45,743 nucleotides of DNA from Candidatus Pacearchaeota archaeon (GTDB lineage Archaea; Nanobdellota; Nanobdellia; Pacearchaeales; GW2011-AR1), in the NCBI GenBank assembly GCA_017608705.1, contig JAFCFJ010000002.1:1-45743 (forward strand), given 5' to 3'. The translations under genes were made by a program, and so were the position numbers. This document shows, piece after piece, positions 1-6,579 of this stretch (position 1 is the stretch's first letter; each line of letters begins with the position of its first letter). The notes beneath the pieces are model-generated. The model was not told where the DNA came from. It saw only the letters and a program-made list of their open reading frames with translations, and made no database searches.

Positions 1-500
1 ACCTTTTCGACAGATGCCTCTACAGGGCCTGAAACAGCCAAATTTTGAGGAGTTATCTGTCGAAGGATGTGTCGAATTGTCTGTCTGTTTGTCTGTCTGT
101 CTGTCGAAACCCCTTGATTTCCTGTGGAAATTCCTAAATTTTGAGGTTTCAAGCCGTAAAAAGCCAAATTATCTGTCGAACCCGCAGGATGTGTCGAAAA
201 ATCTGTCGAAGGATGTGTCGAATCCTTTATTTGTTTAATGCGAACATCTTCATCCCTGCTCTTGCCTTGAATGTCTGGAACTATTGGCCTGAAAAGCTCA
301 AAATCATGAACTGAGGTCATAGCAGACATTGTGGGAATGGCTGTTTCGTCTTTGCCTTGAGAGAATGAAGAAAAGAAATGTTGAAGCAAGTCTCGAATCT
401 CACATAGTTCTGAACGCAAACTCTCAAGCTCATTACGTAGCGTGAGAATATCGCGCTTAACCTTGGCAAATGCTTCTCTGAGCTGCTTTTCATCAAGCAT
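1..500 (-). CDS. Coiled-coil, repeat-rich putative regulator (5' part, runs off left edge)
   Basis: The reverse strand from ATG at 500 stays open to the window edge, giving about 166 residues without a stop. The N-terminus (MLDEKQLREAFAKVKRDIL, then LRNELESLRSELCEIRDLL) is a predicted coiled coil. After about residue 85 the protein becomes Ser/Thr/Pro/Asp-rich, with repeated STHPSTD-like units and a DRQT-type stretch encoded by a tetranucleotide repeat. I recall DPANN proteins with the same LKPQNLGIST...GVSTDRQT linker followed by a C-terminal helix-turn-helix. That part would lie outside this window, so a DNA-binding role is inference. A TATA box (CTTTATATAA, 530-521) sits about 26 nt before the ATG and supports this start and a leaderless mRNA. 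The forward-strand frame at 14-238 is its shadow. Confidence 0.7.
   Translation of the reverse strand, partial: MLDEKQLREAFAKVKRDILTLRNELESLRSELCEIRDLLQHFFSSFSQGKDETAIPTMSAMTSVHDFELFRPIVPDIQGKSRDEDVRIKQIKDSTHPSTDFSTHPAGSTDNLAFYGLKPQNLGISTGNQGVSTDRQTNRQTIRHILRQITPQNLAVSGPVEASVEK
55..223. repeat. Direct repeat pair encoding the STHPSTD motif
   Basis: A 23-nt sequence is repeated exactly at 55-77 and 201-223 (both contain ATCTGTCGAAGGATGTGTCG). Shorter copies of TCTGTCGAA and of AAATTTTGAGG (40-50 and 136-146) lie between and beside them. At 201-223 the minus-strand frame encodes STHPSTD. At 55-77 the current frame reads a different peptide because of the tetranucleotide run between the copies. 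Confidence 0.75.
78..105 (-). repeat. Tetranucleotide (GACA)n repeat within coding sequence
   Basis: There are seven tandem 4-nt units (TGTC on the plus strand, one of them TGTT) from 78 to 105. Read on the minus strand they encode the DRQT NRQT part of the left-edge protein. Because the unit is not a multiple of three, gain or loss of one unit shifts the downstream reading frame. Confidence 0.85.
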
Positions 501-520
501 AGAAAACAAGAGCCTTGCAC

Positions 521-530
521 TTATATAAAG
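521..530 (-). promoter_or_regulatory. TATA box of the left-edge coiled-coil gene
   Basis: CTTTATATAA on the minus strand is centred 26 nt upstream of the ATG at 500, the spacing seen at most gene starts in this window. Confidence 0.6.
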
Positions 531-577
531 ATTTGTTTATTGAAAAGATATTGTTGTTGAAACAAACATGGCTTGCA

Positions 578-804
578 CTAACCAAGTTTCTTTTTATAGG
601 CTTGGTAGGCCTTCCTTGAGAGGCGCCATCTTATCCTTCTGCTATATGGCACACCTTTCGGGCTTTTTCTTATGCTTATAACAAGCCCTTTTTTCTCCAG
701 CTCAACGAGCAAAGATTTGATAAGAAAGCCTGAGGAAATTCTTGGTAAAGCATAAAAAGTATATTCTCTGCTATACGCTCACGTTTCTCCTTTGACAGCC
801 TCAT
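578..804 (-). pseudogene. Small winged-helix protein, frameshifted with a probable internal deletion
   Basis: From ATG at 804 one frame encodes MRLSKEKRERIAENILFMLY, a typical first helix of a small winged-helix protein. That frame stops after about 42 codons. The frame offset by two then encodes the recognition helix and wing (GFLIKSLLVELEKKGLV... then RRIRWRLSRKAYQAYKKKLG) down to a TAG at 578-580. The segment expected between them, helix 2 of the fold (about 14 residues), is missing at roughly 725-735. A TATA-like TTTTTAAA about 25 nt before the ATG is intact. The match to small DPANN winged-helix proteins is from memory. The gene is either decayed or miscalled in the assembly. Confidence 0.5.
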
Positions 805-849
805 AAAATCCTGGCATGAGAGGGTGTTTAAAAATTATTCGCCAAAAGA

Positions 850-858
850 TTAAATAAA
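850..858 (+). promoter_or_regulatory. TATA box of the Lhr gene
   Basis: TTAAATAAA is centred about 24 nt before the ATG at 878 and follows a purine-rich AAAAGA. The leader that follows contains an 18-nt block found again before the M16 peptidase gene. Confidence 0.5.
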
Positions 859-877
859 GCAAAGGCTTGGCTAGAAA

Positions 878-3478
878 ATGGTTGGGAGAATAAGATTCAT
901 GAAAAGACCGGCAAGTAACGAGCAAGTTTTCACCTTACTTGGCAATACAGTAGCGAGTTGGTTCAGAAAAAAATTTGGTAGCTTCACGCTCTCGCAACGT
1001 TATGCTATTCCAGCAATCAAAGCAAGGAAAAGCATACTCGTGAGCTCGCCAACAGGAAGTGGCAAAACACTCTGCGCATTCACAGCAATACTTGATTACC
1101 TTATAGAGCTAAGTAAGCGTAATGAGCTTGAAGATAAGGTCTATTGCGTTTATGTCTCGCCTCTCCGCGCTTTATCGCGTGACATAGAAGTTAATCTCAA
1201 AGGGCCGCTGGCAGAGATGCAAGAGCAAGAGGGAAAGGAGTTTGGCATAAGAATTGCTGTAAGAACAGGCGATACAACGCAGAGCGAGAGAGCAGCAATG
1301 CTTAAGAAACCGCCACACATACTCATCACAACACCTGAGACGCTTGCAATATTGCTTACAACAAAACGTTTCCGCGAGTTCTTGCGTGCTGTCGAGTTCT
1401 GCATTGTTGATGAAATCCATGCTATGGCAAACAAGCGCGGTACGCATCTATCTCTAAGCCTTGAAAGGTTACAGCATATAAGCGTGATGCCTATTACACG
1501 AATCGGTCTGAGTGCTACAGTTGCCCCCCTCGAGCTCGTAGCGAGATTTCTTGTTGGTTATGAAAAAACAGCCAAAGGATGGCAAGAACGCGAATGTTGG
1601 ATTGCTGATGTCGGCTTTGAAAAGAAAATAGATGTGTCTGTGCTAACGCCGACTGAAAGCTTAATATATGTGCATGCTGAAGAGCTGAGTGACAAACTCT
1701 ATGAGCTGATTGATAAGCTAGTGCAGGAACACAGGACAACCTTGATATTCACCAATACACGCTCAGCCACAGAACGTGTTGTGCATCACCTCAAAGAGAG
1801 ATTTCCAAGCAAGTATGTTGAGAATATAGGCGCACACCATTCAAGCCTGAGCAGGCATTCAAGACTAAGCATAGAACAAAGGCTACGTAATGGCGAGCTT
1901 CGTGTTGTTGTCACGAGCACAAGTCTTGAGCTTGGTATTGATATAGGTTATATAGATTTGGTAATCTTGCTCGGCTCGCCAAAAAGCGTTGCCAGAGCTA
2001 TGCAGAGAATTGGCAGAGCAGGACACAAATTGCATGAAACAGCAAAAGGACGTTTCATCGTGCTAGACCAAGATGATCTTGTGGAATGCAGTGTGATGCA
2101 AAAGGCTATAAAAGAAAAAAAGATAGACAAAATAGATTTTCCACGTAATTGTCTTGACGTGCTGGCACAGCACATCTACGGGATGGCAATAGAGCAACGA
2201 TGGAATGTTGATGAGCTATACAACTTGGTAAGGCAAAGTTATTGTTACCATGAGCTAAACAGAGAAGATTTCTTTGCTGTAATAAGTTATCTTGCCGGCG
2301 AATATGCGCTCGAAGCTCGTGATGTTTATGCAAAGATATGGTATGATAGCGAAACCCGTGAGATAGGTAGGCGTGGCAAGTTAGCGAGAATGATCTATAT
2401 GACAAACATAGGAACGATTCCTGATGAGAGCTATGTGAATGTTGTTATTGCTGGAGGCGAACGCAAAGGTGTGAAGGTTGGTGTTATAGATGAAGGCTTT
2501 CTTGAGAGACTAAGGCCGGGTGACGTGTTTGTGCTTGGAGGTGAGCGCTACGAGTTCCTTTACACAAGAGGTATGAACGCTTATGTCAAGGCAAGTGTTT
2601 ATAGGCCGCCGACAATACCGTCATGGTTCAGCGAGATCTTACCGTTGAGCTTTGACCTTGCTTGCGAGATACAAAGGTTTCGTAGGCTTATGGCTGAAAA
2701 ATTTACTCGTGGCATGAGCGCAGAGGAAATAAAGGGGTTCATCAAAAAACACTTGCATGTCGATGATAAGATAGCAAATGCTATTTACCAATACTTCTAT
2801 GACCAGCATGCCTATATCGGAATTCCACACGAGAGGCTTATGCTGATAGAGCATTACAAAGCTGAAAAAAACTTCTTGGTGTTTCATTCGCTTTATGGGA
2901 GACGTGTTAATGATGCGCTTTCAAGAGCCTACGCGTATGTTATTGCACAAGCAGGCGGTCGTGATGTGCAGATAGGTATAAATGATAATGGTTTTTTCAT
3001 TGGAGGTGAAAAACTGCATGCAGAGAAGGCATTGAAATTTGTAACGAGTGAAAACATTGATGAAATACTGAAGGAAGCTATAGACAGAACTGAAATCTTG
3101 AAGAGACGTTTCAGACATTGTGCAACGCGTGGCCTTATGATACTCCGTAGCTACAAGGGAAAAACAAAAAGTGTTGGAAGACAGCAAATGAAATCTGAGA
3201 TGCTAATGCATGCTGTTCGCAAGATATCGCAGGAGTTTCCGATATTGAAGGAAGCAAGACGTGAGGTTATGGAAGATGTGATGGATGTAGCTAACGCGAA
3301 AAAGGTGCTTGACTGGCTACACAGCAAGAAGATAAGAGTTAAACATGTTAATGTTAAGGTGCCGAGCCCATTTGCGTTGAATTTGATAATGCAAGGCTAT
3401 GCTGATCTGATCAAGATAGAGGATAAACTGGAGTTCTTGAAGAGAATGTATGATGCAATCAAAAAGATGCAAAAATGA
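878..3478 (+). CDS. lhr: Lhr-type superfamily 2 DNA helicase
   Basis: An 866-residue ATP-dependent helicase of the archaeal Lhr-core type, which unwinds branched DNA or RNA-DNA hybrids and is linked to replication-coupled repair. Motifs in order: Q-motif-like FTLSQRYAIPAI (36-47), Walker A SPTGSGKT (57-64), DEIH (178-181), SAT (212-214), motif IV FTNTRSATE (291-299), motif V TSTSLELGID (346-355) and motif VI QRIGRAGH (376-383). The rest is the winged-helix and Lhr-core C-terminal region, and the length is normal for archaeal Lhr. The ATG at 878 fits the TATA box at 850-858; ATG 899 is a later alternative. A PRPP synthetase and a metallophosphoesterase follow on the same strand. Lhr helicases and such phosphoesterases are often neighbours in repair clusters. 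Confidence 0.93.
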   Translation: MVGRIRFMKRPASNEQVFTLLGNTVASWFRKKFGSFTLSQRYAIPAIKARKSILVSSPTGSGKTLCAFTAILDYLIELSKRNELEDKVYCVYVSPLRALSRDIEVNLKGPLAEMQEQEGKEFGIRIAVRTGDTTQSERAAMLKKPPHILITTPETLAILLTTKRFREFLRAVEFCIVDEIHAMANKRGTHLSLSLERLQHISVMPITRIGLSATVAPLELVARFLVGYEKTAKGWQERECWIADVGFEKKIDVSVLTPTESLIYVHAEELSDKLYELIDKLVQEHRTTLIFTNTRSATERVVHHLKERFPSKYVENIGAHHSSLSRHSRLSIEQRLRNGELRVVVTSTSLELGIDIGYIDLVILLGSPKSVARAMQRIGRAGHKLHETAKGRFIVLDQDDLVECSVMQKAIKEKKIDKIDFPRNCLDVLAQHIYGMAIEQRWNVDELYNLVRQSYCYHELNREDFFAVISYLAGEYALEARDVYAKIWYDSETREIGRRGKLARMIYMTNIGTIPDESYVNVVIAGGERKGVKVGVIDEGFLERLRPGDVFVLGGERYEFLYTRGMNAYVKASVYRPPTIPSWFSEILPLSFDLACEIQRFRRLMAEKFTRGMSAEEIKGFIKKHLHVDDKIANAIYQYFYDQHAYIGIPHERLMLIEHYKAEKNFLVFHSLYGRRVNDALSRAYAYVIAQAGGRDVQIGINDNGFFIGGEKLHAEKALKFVTSENIDEILKEAIDRTEILKRRFRHCATRGLMILRSYKGKTKSVGRQQMKSEMLMHAVRKISQEFPILKEARREVMEDVMDVANAKKVLDWLHSKKIRVKHVNVKVPSPFALNLIMQGYADLIKIEDKLEFLKRMYDAIKKMQK

Positions 3479-3531
3479 TCAGCCAATCTTATCAAAAAAC
3501 CGTTTATAGTTCTGATCTGTGCTATCTAAAT

Positions 3532-3540
3532 CTTTATAAA
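3532..3540 (+). promoter_or_regulatory. TATA box of prs
   Basis: CTTTATAAA is centred about 25-30 nt before the candidate starts at 3560 (GTG) and 3566 (ATG), so prs probably has its own promoter rather than depending on lhr. Confidence 0.55.
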
Positions 3541-3565
3541 CATTACAAACTATGGGAAGGTGCTC

Positions 3566-4540
3566 ATGGTCATGTATAGATGCTGTATCATTGCGGACCC
3601 GCAAAGCAAAGTATGGGAATTCGCAGAGGCTATATATGAGAAGCTAAGCGAGAGAAGTGAAAAGTTCGAGCTTAATCCTGTCGAGATCATAAGGTTTAGA
3701 GATGGTGAGATAAAGCCGAAAATTAAAGGCAACGTAAGGCGCAAGAATTGCTTCTTTGTGCATGACTCAAGCAAAAGACCAGCGGATTGGTTTCTCGAAC
3801 TTGTATTGATAAACGAAGCCTTAAGGAATAGCAGTGCGCAAGAAATAATTGACGTATTACCTTATATGAAATTCGCAAGACAAGACAGGAAAGATGAAAG
3901 TCGGGTGCCAATAAGCGCACGTGCTGTTCTTGATGTTATATCGCTTTACACAGACGCTATACTCACAATAGATGTTCATTCAGAACAAATCCAAGGTTTT
4001 ACTGGGAGAAGGTTTGATAGCCTTCGCAGTTCTGTCGTGTTCCGTAACTATCTAATAGAGAGATATCCTGAATTCTTCGAGGAAGAATGGAGTATAATGA
4101 GTCCTGATGCAGGAGGAACGCCAAGAGCAAGACATTTTGCCAAAAAGCTTGGACTCGAGAATATAGTAATAGGCAACAAATACAGGAAAAAGGCTGGTGA
4201 GGTTGCTGAATACTGTATCATAGGTGACGTAACTGAAAAGATGTTGATAGTTGATGATATCATAGATTCTGGAAACACAATAGTTAATGCTGTTGAGGCT
4301 GTTAAAGCGAAAGGCGCGAGAGAGGTTTGGGTTTATGCTACGCATGGCCTCTTCAGTTACAATGATAATGAGCAAGACCCGCGTGACAAACTATGTGAAG
4401 TAGCTGATAAGATTATTGTGAGTAACAGCATCCCGCAAGAAAGCTATAAAAAGATTGAGGTCATGCCTCTGGAAGATTTCTTTGCTGAGGCTATATGGCG
4501 AATCAATGAAGGCATTAGCCTTAGCGAGCTTTTTGACTAG
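3566..4540 (+). CDS. prs: Ribose-phosphate pyrophosphokinase (PRPP synthetase)
   Basis: Transfers pyrophosphate from ATP to ribose 5-phosphate to make PRPP for nucleotide, histidine and cofactor synthesis in the cytoplasm. Visible motifs from the ATG at 3566 (324 residues) are FARQDRKDESR (about 103-113) in the ATP/ribose loop region, SPDAGG (about 179-184) and the PRPP-binding loop DDIIDSGNT (about 230-238). The length is normal for the family. GTG 3560 and ATG 3572 are alternative starts. The ATG at 3566 is preferred because the TATA box at 3532-3540 would put the transcript start close to it. Confidence 0.93.
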   Translation: MVMYRCCIIADPQSKVWEFAEAIYEKLSERSEKFELNPVEIIRFRDGEIKPKIKGNVRRKNCFFVHDSSKRPADWFLELVLINEALRNSSAQEIIDVLPYMKFARQDRKDESRVPISARAVLDVISLYTDAILTIDVHSEQIQGFTGRRFDSLRSSVVFRNYLIERYPEFFEEEWSIMSPDAGGTPRARHFAKKLGLENIVIGNKYRKKAGEVAEYCIIGDVTEKMLIVDDIIDSGNTIVNAVEAVKAKGAREVWVYATHGLFSYNDNEQDPRDKLCEVADKIIVSNSIPQESYKKIEVMPLEDFFAEAIWRINEGISLSELFD

Positions 4541-4553
4541 CTTGTTTTGGATA

Positions 4554-4564
4554 AAAATATAAAG
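4554..4564 (+). promoter_or_regulatory. TATA box of the metallophosphoesterase gene
   Basis: AAAATATAAAG is centred about 26 nt before the ATG at 4585, indicating a leaderless transcript. Confidence 0.55.
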
Positions 4565-4584
4565 CATAACATCTTATATGAAGC

Positions 4585-5346
4585 ATGGAACACGATATTA
4601 TACTTACCTCTTACGAGCATGGCCGCGAGATTTTGCCTGGCATCTACGCTCTGGGCAAGGCCCTATGGCTGAAAACTCTGAGCATGGTTGTTATTGCAGA
4701 TTTACATATAGGCTATGAGGAAGCGCTGAACAAAGAAGGCTTCCTAATGCCAAGACAACAATTTAGACAAACCACTGAGGAGCTTGAAAAGCTTTTCAAA
4801 ATTACAGGGAAAGTCAATAGTGTTATCGTGCTTGGTGATCTCAAGCATGAGTTCGGCGAGATAAGCAAGCAAGAATGGTTTGAAACATTTGCTGTGCTTG
4901 ACTTGTTAGCTAAGAACTCGAAAGAAATTATACTTATTAAGGGAAATCATGACACGATCTTAGAGCCGATAGCAAAACGCAAGAACTTAGAGATAAAAGA
5001 GATCTATTTTGCAAATGACGTTGCTTTTTGGCATGGCCATAAGTTTCATGTGGAGCTTGTGAAAGCAAAAACAATCATCGCAGGCCATATGCATCCCGCC
5101 ATAAGTTTGTATGATGGTGTCAAAAGCGAGTTGTACAAGTGCTTTCTTGTCGGCAAGTGGAAAGGCAAGAATCTTGTGATTATGCCGAGTTTCCTGCCTA
5201 TAGTTGAAGGTATGGATGTGTTGAAGAGCAAAGAACTTTGGCTCGACCTAAAGTTCAACATAAATAATTTCAACACATATGTTATTGCTGATAAAATTTA
5301 TGACTTTGGTAAGCTAAAAGAGATAGCAAAAAGAATGAGTAGCTAA
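4585..5346 (+). CDS. Calcineurin-like metallophosphoesterase (PdeM/MJ0037-like)
   Basis: A 253-residue cytoplasmic phosphoesterase with the full two-metal motif set: DLH (39-41), GD (84-85), GNHD (120-123), HGH (150-152) and GHMH (167-170). It belongs to the compact family sometimes called ligase/helicase-associated phosphoesterases, thought to act on phosphodiester bonds; the substrate cannot be read from sequence. Lhr helicase lies upstream on the same strand, which fits a nucleic-acid repair role. Its TAA stop (5344-5346) directly touches the last base of the convergent tRNA gene. Confidence 0.85.
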   Translation: MEHDIILTSYEHGREILPGIYALGKALWLKTLSMVVIADLHIGYEEALNKEGFLMPRQQFRQTTEELEKLFKITGKVNSVIVLGDLKHEFGEISKQEWFETFAVLDLLAKNSKEIILIKGNHDTILEPIAKRKNLEIKEIYFANDVAFWHGHKFHVELVKAKTIIAGHMHPAISLYDGVKSELYKCFLVGKWKGKNLVIMPSFLPIVEGMDVLKSKELWLDLKFNINNFNTYVIADKIYDFGKLKEIAKRMSS

Positions 5347-5430
5347 CGCCAGGGGCAGGATTCGAACCTGCGCGTCCTTACGGACACCAGCTCTCGAGGC
5401 TGGCCCCTTAGTCCGCTCGGGCACCCTGGC
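5347..5430 (-). tRNA. tRNA-Ser(CGA)
   Basis: The minus strand from 5430 to 5347 folds as an 84-nt class II tRNA. The acceptor stem GCCAGGG pairs with CCCUGGC, with discriminator G. The anticodon stem CCAGC/GCUGG holds the loop CUCGAGA, anticodon CGA, which reads UCG. A long variable arm (GUCC...GGAC type) is followed by a T-arm with GGUUCGAAUCC. No intron and no encoded CCA are seen. Length, long variable arm and discriminator all fit serine. Confidence 0.95.
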
Positions 5431-5452
5431 ATAATAACAGTAAACCAGACAG

Positions 5453-5462
5453 AGTTAAAAAT
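5453..5462 (-). promoter_or_regulatory. TATA box of tRNA-Ser
   Basis: On the minus strand TTTTTAAC is centred about 27 nt upstream of the mature tRNA 5' end at 5430, as expected for an archaeal tRNA promoter. Confidence 0.5.
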
Positions 5463-5515
5463 CTTGCTTCTAGTAAAGAGAACATGGACTGTTTTTAGAA
5501 GACAGCTAAAGATTC

Positions 5516-5944
5516 CTAACCAACATAATTGCTTTTCTTATTATCTTGTTCAGGCTTCTTGCCAACCTTTGGTAAAGGCACGGCTGGTGGCAAGCCAAGT
5601 TCATCTGCCAAAACAAGTGCTTTGATGTTGCACTTGGTCAAGATAAAATTCAAAAGAGGCAAGTTGATCTCGTCAGGCAAGTTCTTATTTTTCCATTCCT
5701 TCTGCAAAAGCTTGGCTTCCTTACGCTCCAACTGAGCCAACACCTTGCCAGTAAATTCAAGCTTTGCAAGCTTGCCATAATCAACATTGAATACGAAAAC
5801 AAAAGAGAATACATTATCAAGAGGAGCATCCTTTTCCTCTGTAATATCTTTTATGCTAAGGTTGGAGCTTATCCTAACCCTCTCGATAGGTTTATCTTGC
5901 CTTTCAGCAACTAGCTTACTGAGAGAAAAACCAACAATCTTCAT
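5516..5944 (-). CDS. Conserved archaeal protein, possibly SecB-like
   Basis: A 142-residue protein starting MKIVGFSLSKLVAERQ at ATG 5944, which overlaps nothing and lies just after the stop of the PRC-barrel gene. A longer frame begins at 5977 but would lie inside the upstream gene. It has alternating beta strands (VFSFVFVFNVDY, KLEFTGKVLAQL) and then a helical, Pro-rich C-terminus (NLPLLNFILTKC, LGLPPAVPLPKV). This order recalls archaeal SecB-like chaperone proteins, but I place it there only tentatively. It is probably co-transcribed with the PRC-barrel gene. Function is otherwise unknown. Confidence 0.7.
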   Translation of the reverse strand: MKIVGFSLSKLVAERQDKPIERVRISSNLSIKDITEEKDAPLDNVFSFVFVFNVDYGKLAKLEFTGKVLAQLERKEAKLLQKEWKNKNLPDEINLPLLNFILTKCNIKALVLADELGLPPAVPLPKVGKKPEQDNKKSNYVG

Positions 5945-5945
5945 T

Positions 5946-6206
5946 TTAGACCAAGTCCTCTTCATTAACAACAACAAAATCTCCTACTGCAATTATTGTA
6001 TTATAAGGAATAAGCACCTCGTTCTGTGCTGTGCGCTCAACATTCAGATTTTTCACATAAGGAGTAGCGTCCTTGAGCACAAGCTGAATAAGCTCACCAG
6101 AACGTGTCTCAAATGTAATGTCTTTCACTAATCCAAGTCTCTTGCCCTCTTTCGTGACAACAAGTTTGCCAAGGATCTCGCGCGCCGGTTTTCTTTCTCT
6201 ATCCAT
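5946..6206 (-). CDS. PRC-barrel domain protein
   Basis: An 86-residue single-domain PRC-barrel protein (RKPAREILGKLVVTKEGKRL, then LGLVKDI, then VLIPYNTIIAVGDFVVV). PRC barrels are small beta folds found in RimM, photosynthetic reaction centre H subunits and many stand-alone archaeal proteins that probably act as adaptors in RNA metabolism or division; the partner here is unknown. ATG 6206 is supported by a TATA box (GTTTATAAAG on the plus strand, 6227-6236) 25 nt upstream. The stop is 2 nt before the next start. A second PRC-barrel protein lies at 30899. Confidence 0.88.
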   Translation of the reverse strand: MDRERKPAREILGKLVVTKEGKRLGLVKDITFETRSGELIQLVLKDATPYVKNLNVERTAQNEVLIPYNTIIAVGDFVVVNEEDLV

Positions 6207-6226
6207 ATGAGAAACAACCGATAGCT

Positions 6227-6236
6227 GTTTATAAAG
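6227..6236 (-). promoter_or_regulatory. TATA box of the PRC-barrel operon
   Basis: CTTTATAAAC on the minus strand is centred about 25 nt before ATG 6206. It lies at the left edge of the candidate origin. Confidence 0.6.
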
Positions 6237-6275
6237 TTTTCTGTGAACACAGCCAAAGTATTATGCTAGTACCCT

Positions 6276-6296
6276 ACCCCTTTGTTTCATATGGAA
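6276..6296 (-). promoter_or_regulatory. ORB-like element 1
   Basis: The minus strand reads TTCCATATGAAACAAAGGGG and then T. It is the best match of the three to the archaeal ORB pattern because it keeps the GAAAC core and a run of four G. It points away from the A/T tract. Confidence 0.75.
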
Positions 6297-6325
6297 AGAT
6301 TTATAAATGAAATTTAGATTTTTGC

Positions 6326-6396
6326 TTTTTTTATTTTATTTTTTAAATTTTTTTATATTTAATTATTATATATTTAAAAAATTATTTTATTTTATT
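6326..6396. other. A/T-only tract, probable DNA-unwinding element
   Basis: There are 71 consecutive bases without G or C between C6325 and C6397, flanked by ORB-like elements in opposite orientations. Confidence 0.75.
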
Positions 6397-6402
6397 CATT
6401 TT

Positions 6403-6422
6403 TTCCACTTGAAATAAAGGTT
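6403..6422 (+). promoter_or_regulatory. ORB-like element 2
   Basis: The plus strand reads TTCCACTTGAAATAAAGGTT, immediately right of the A/T tract. It shares TTCCA, GAAAT and AAAGGT with element 3. Confidence 0.7.
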
Positions 6423-6493
6423 AAAACTTTTGTCATTCTTTAAGGACAATAATTTATTTCTTTTCGTCGATAAATTCAGCTTGCATTCTTATA

Positions 6494-6513
6494 TTCCAAA
6501 GGAAATAAAGGTG
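6494..6513 (+). promoter_or_regulatory. ORB-like element 3
   Basis: The plus strand reads TTCCAAAGGAAATAAAGGTG, in the same orientation as element 2. It lies 91 nt further right and 86 nt before the orc1 start. A TTCCAGCAC half-site follows at about 6531. Confidence 0.7.
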
Positions 6514-6545
6514 TCTCTCTGCTGTATATTTTCCAGCACAAAAAA

Positions 6546-6556
6546 TTTTATAAAAG
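6546..6556 (+). promoter_or_regulatory. TATA box of orc1
   Basis: TTTTATAAAAG lies about 28 nt before ATG 6580 and just after the ORB half-site, so initiator binding at the origin could repress its own gene (inference). Confidence 0.6.
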
Positions 6557-6579
6557 AGATTCATGTTAGTGCTGCTAAA

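Larger units (their letters stand above)
6241..6579. other. oriC: Candidate chromosomal replication origin (oriC)
   Basis: This gene-free stretch lies directly upstream of orc1/cdc6. It holds a pure A/T tract of 71 nt (6326-6396), a good DNA-unwinding element. That tract is flanked by three elements of the form TTCCAnnnGAAAyAAAGG: one on the minus strand at its left (6276-6296) and two on the plus strand at its right (6403-6422, 6494-6513). These match the architecture of archaeal origin recognition boxes, a short dyad followed by a G-string. The outer left flank has a CTGTGAACACAG dyad (6241-6252). Position, composition and repeated elements all support an origin. Strand bias across the chromosome was not testable here. 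Confidence 0.8.

Noticed and set aside
1-240. CRISPR-like or origin-iteron repeats
   Set aside because: The repeats are irregular in length and spacing, and the whole stretch is one open minus-strand reading frame with a promoter; the repeats encode peptide repeats.
317-520. Minus-strand frame of 67 residues
   Set aside because: It starts upstream of and overlaps the better frame from ATG 500, which is longer, has coiled-coil periodicity and a well-placed TATA box.
5347-5430. Intron in the tRNA gene
   Set aside because: Anticodon stem and seven-base loop are contiguous; the extra length is the serine variable arm.
6430-6579. N-terminal extension of the Orc1 protein from TTG 6430
   Set aside because: It would run through ORB element 3 and the TATA box, adds about 50 residues not found in the family, and needs a TTG start.
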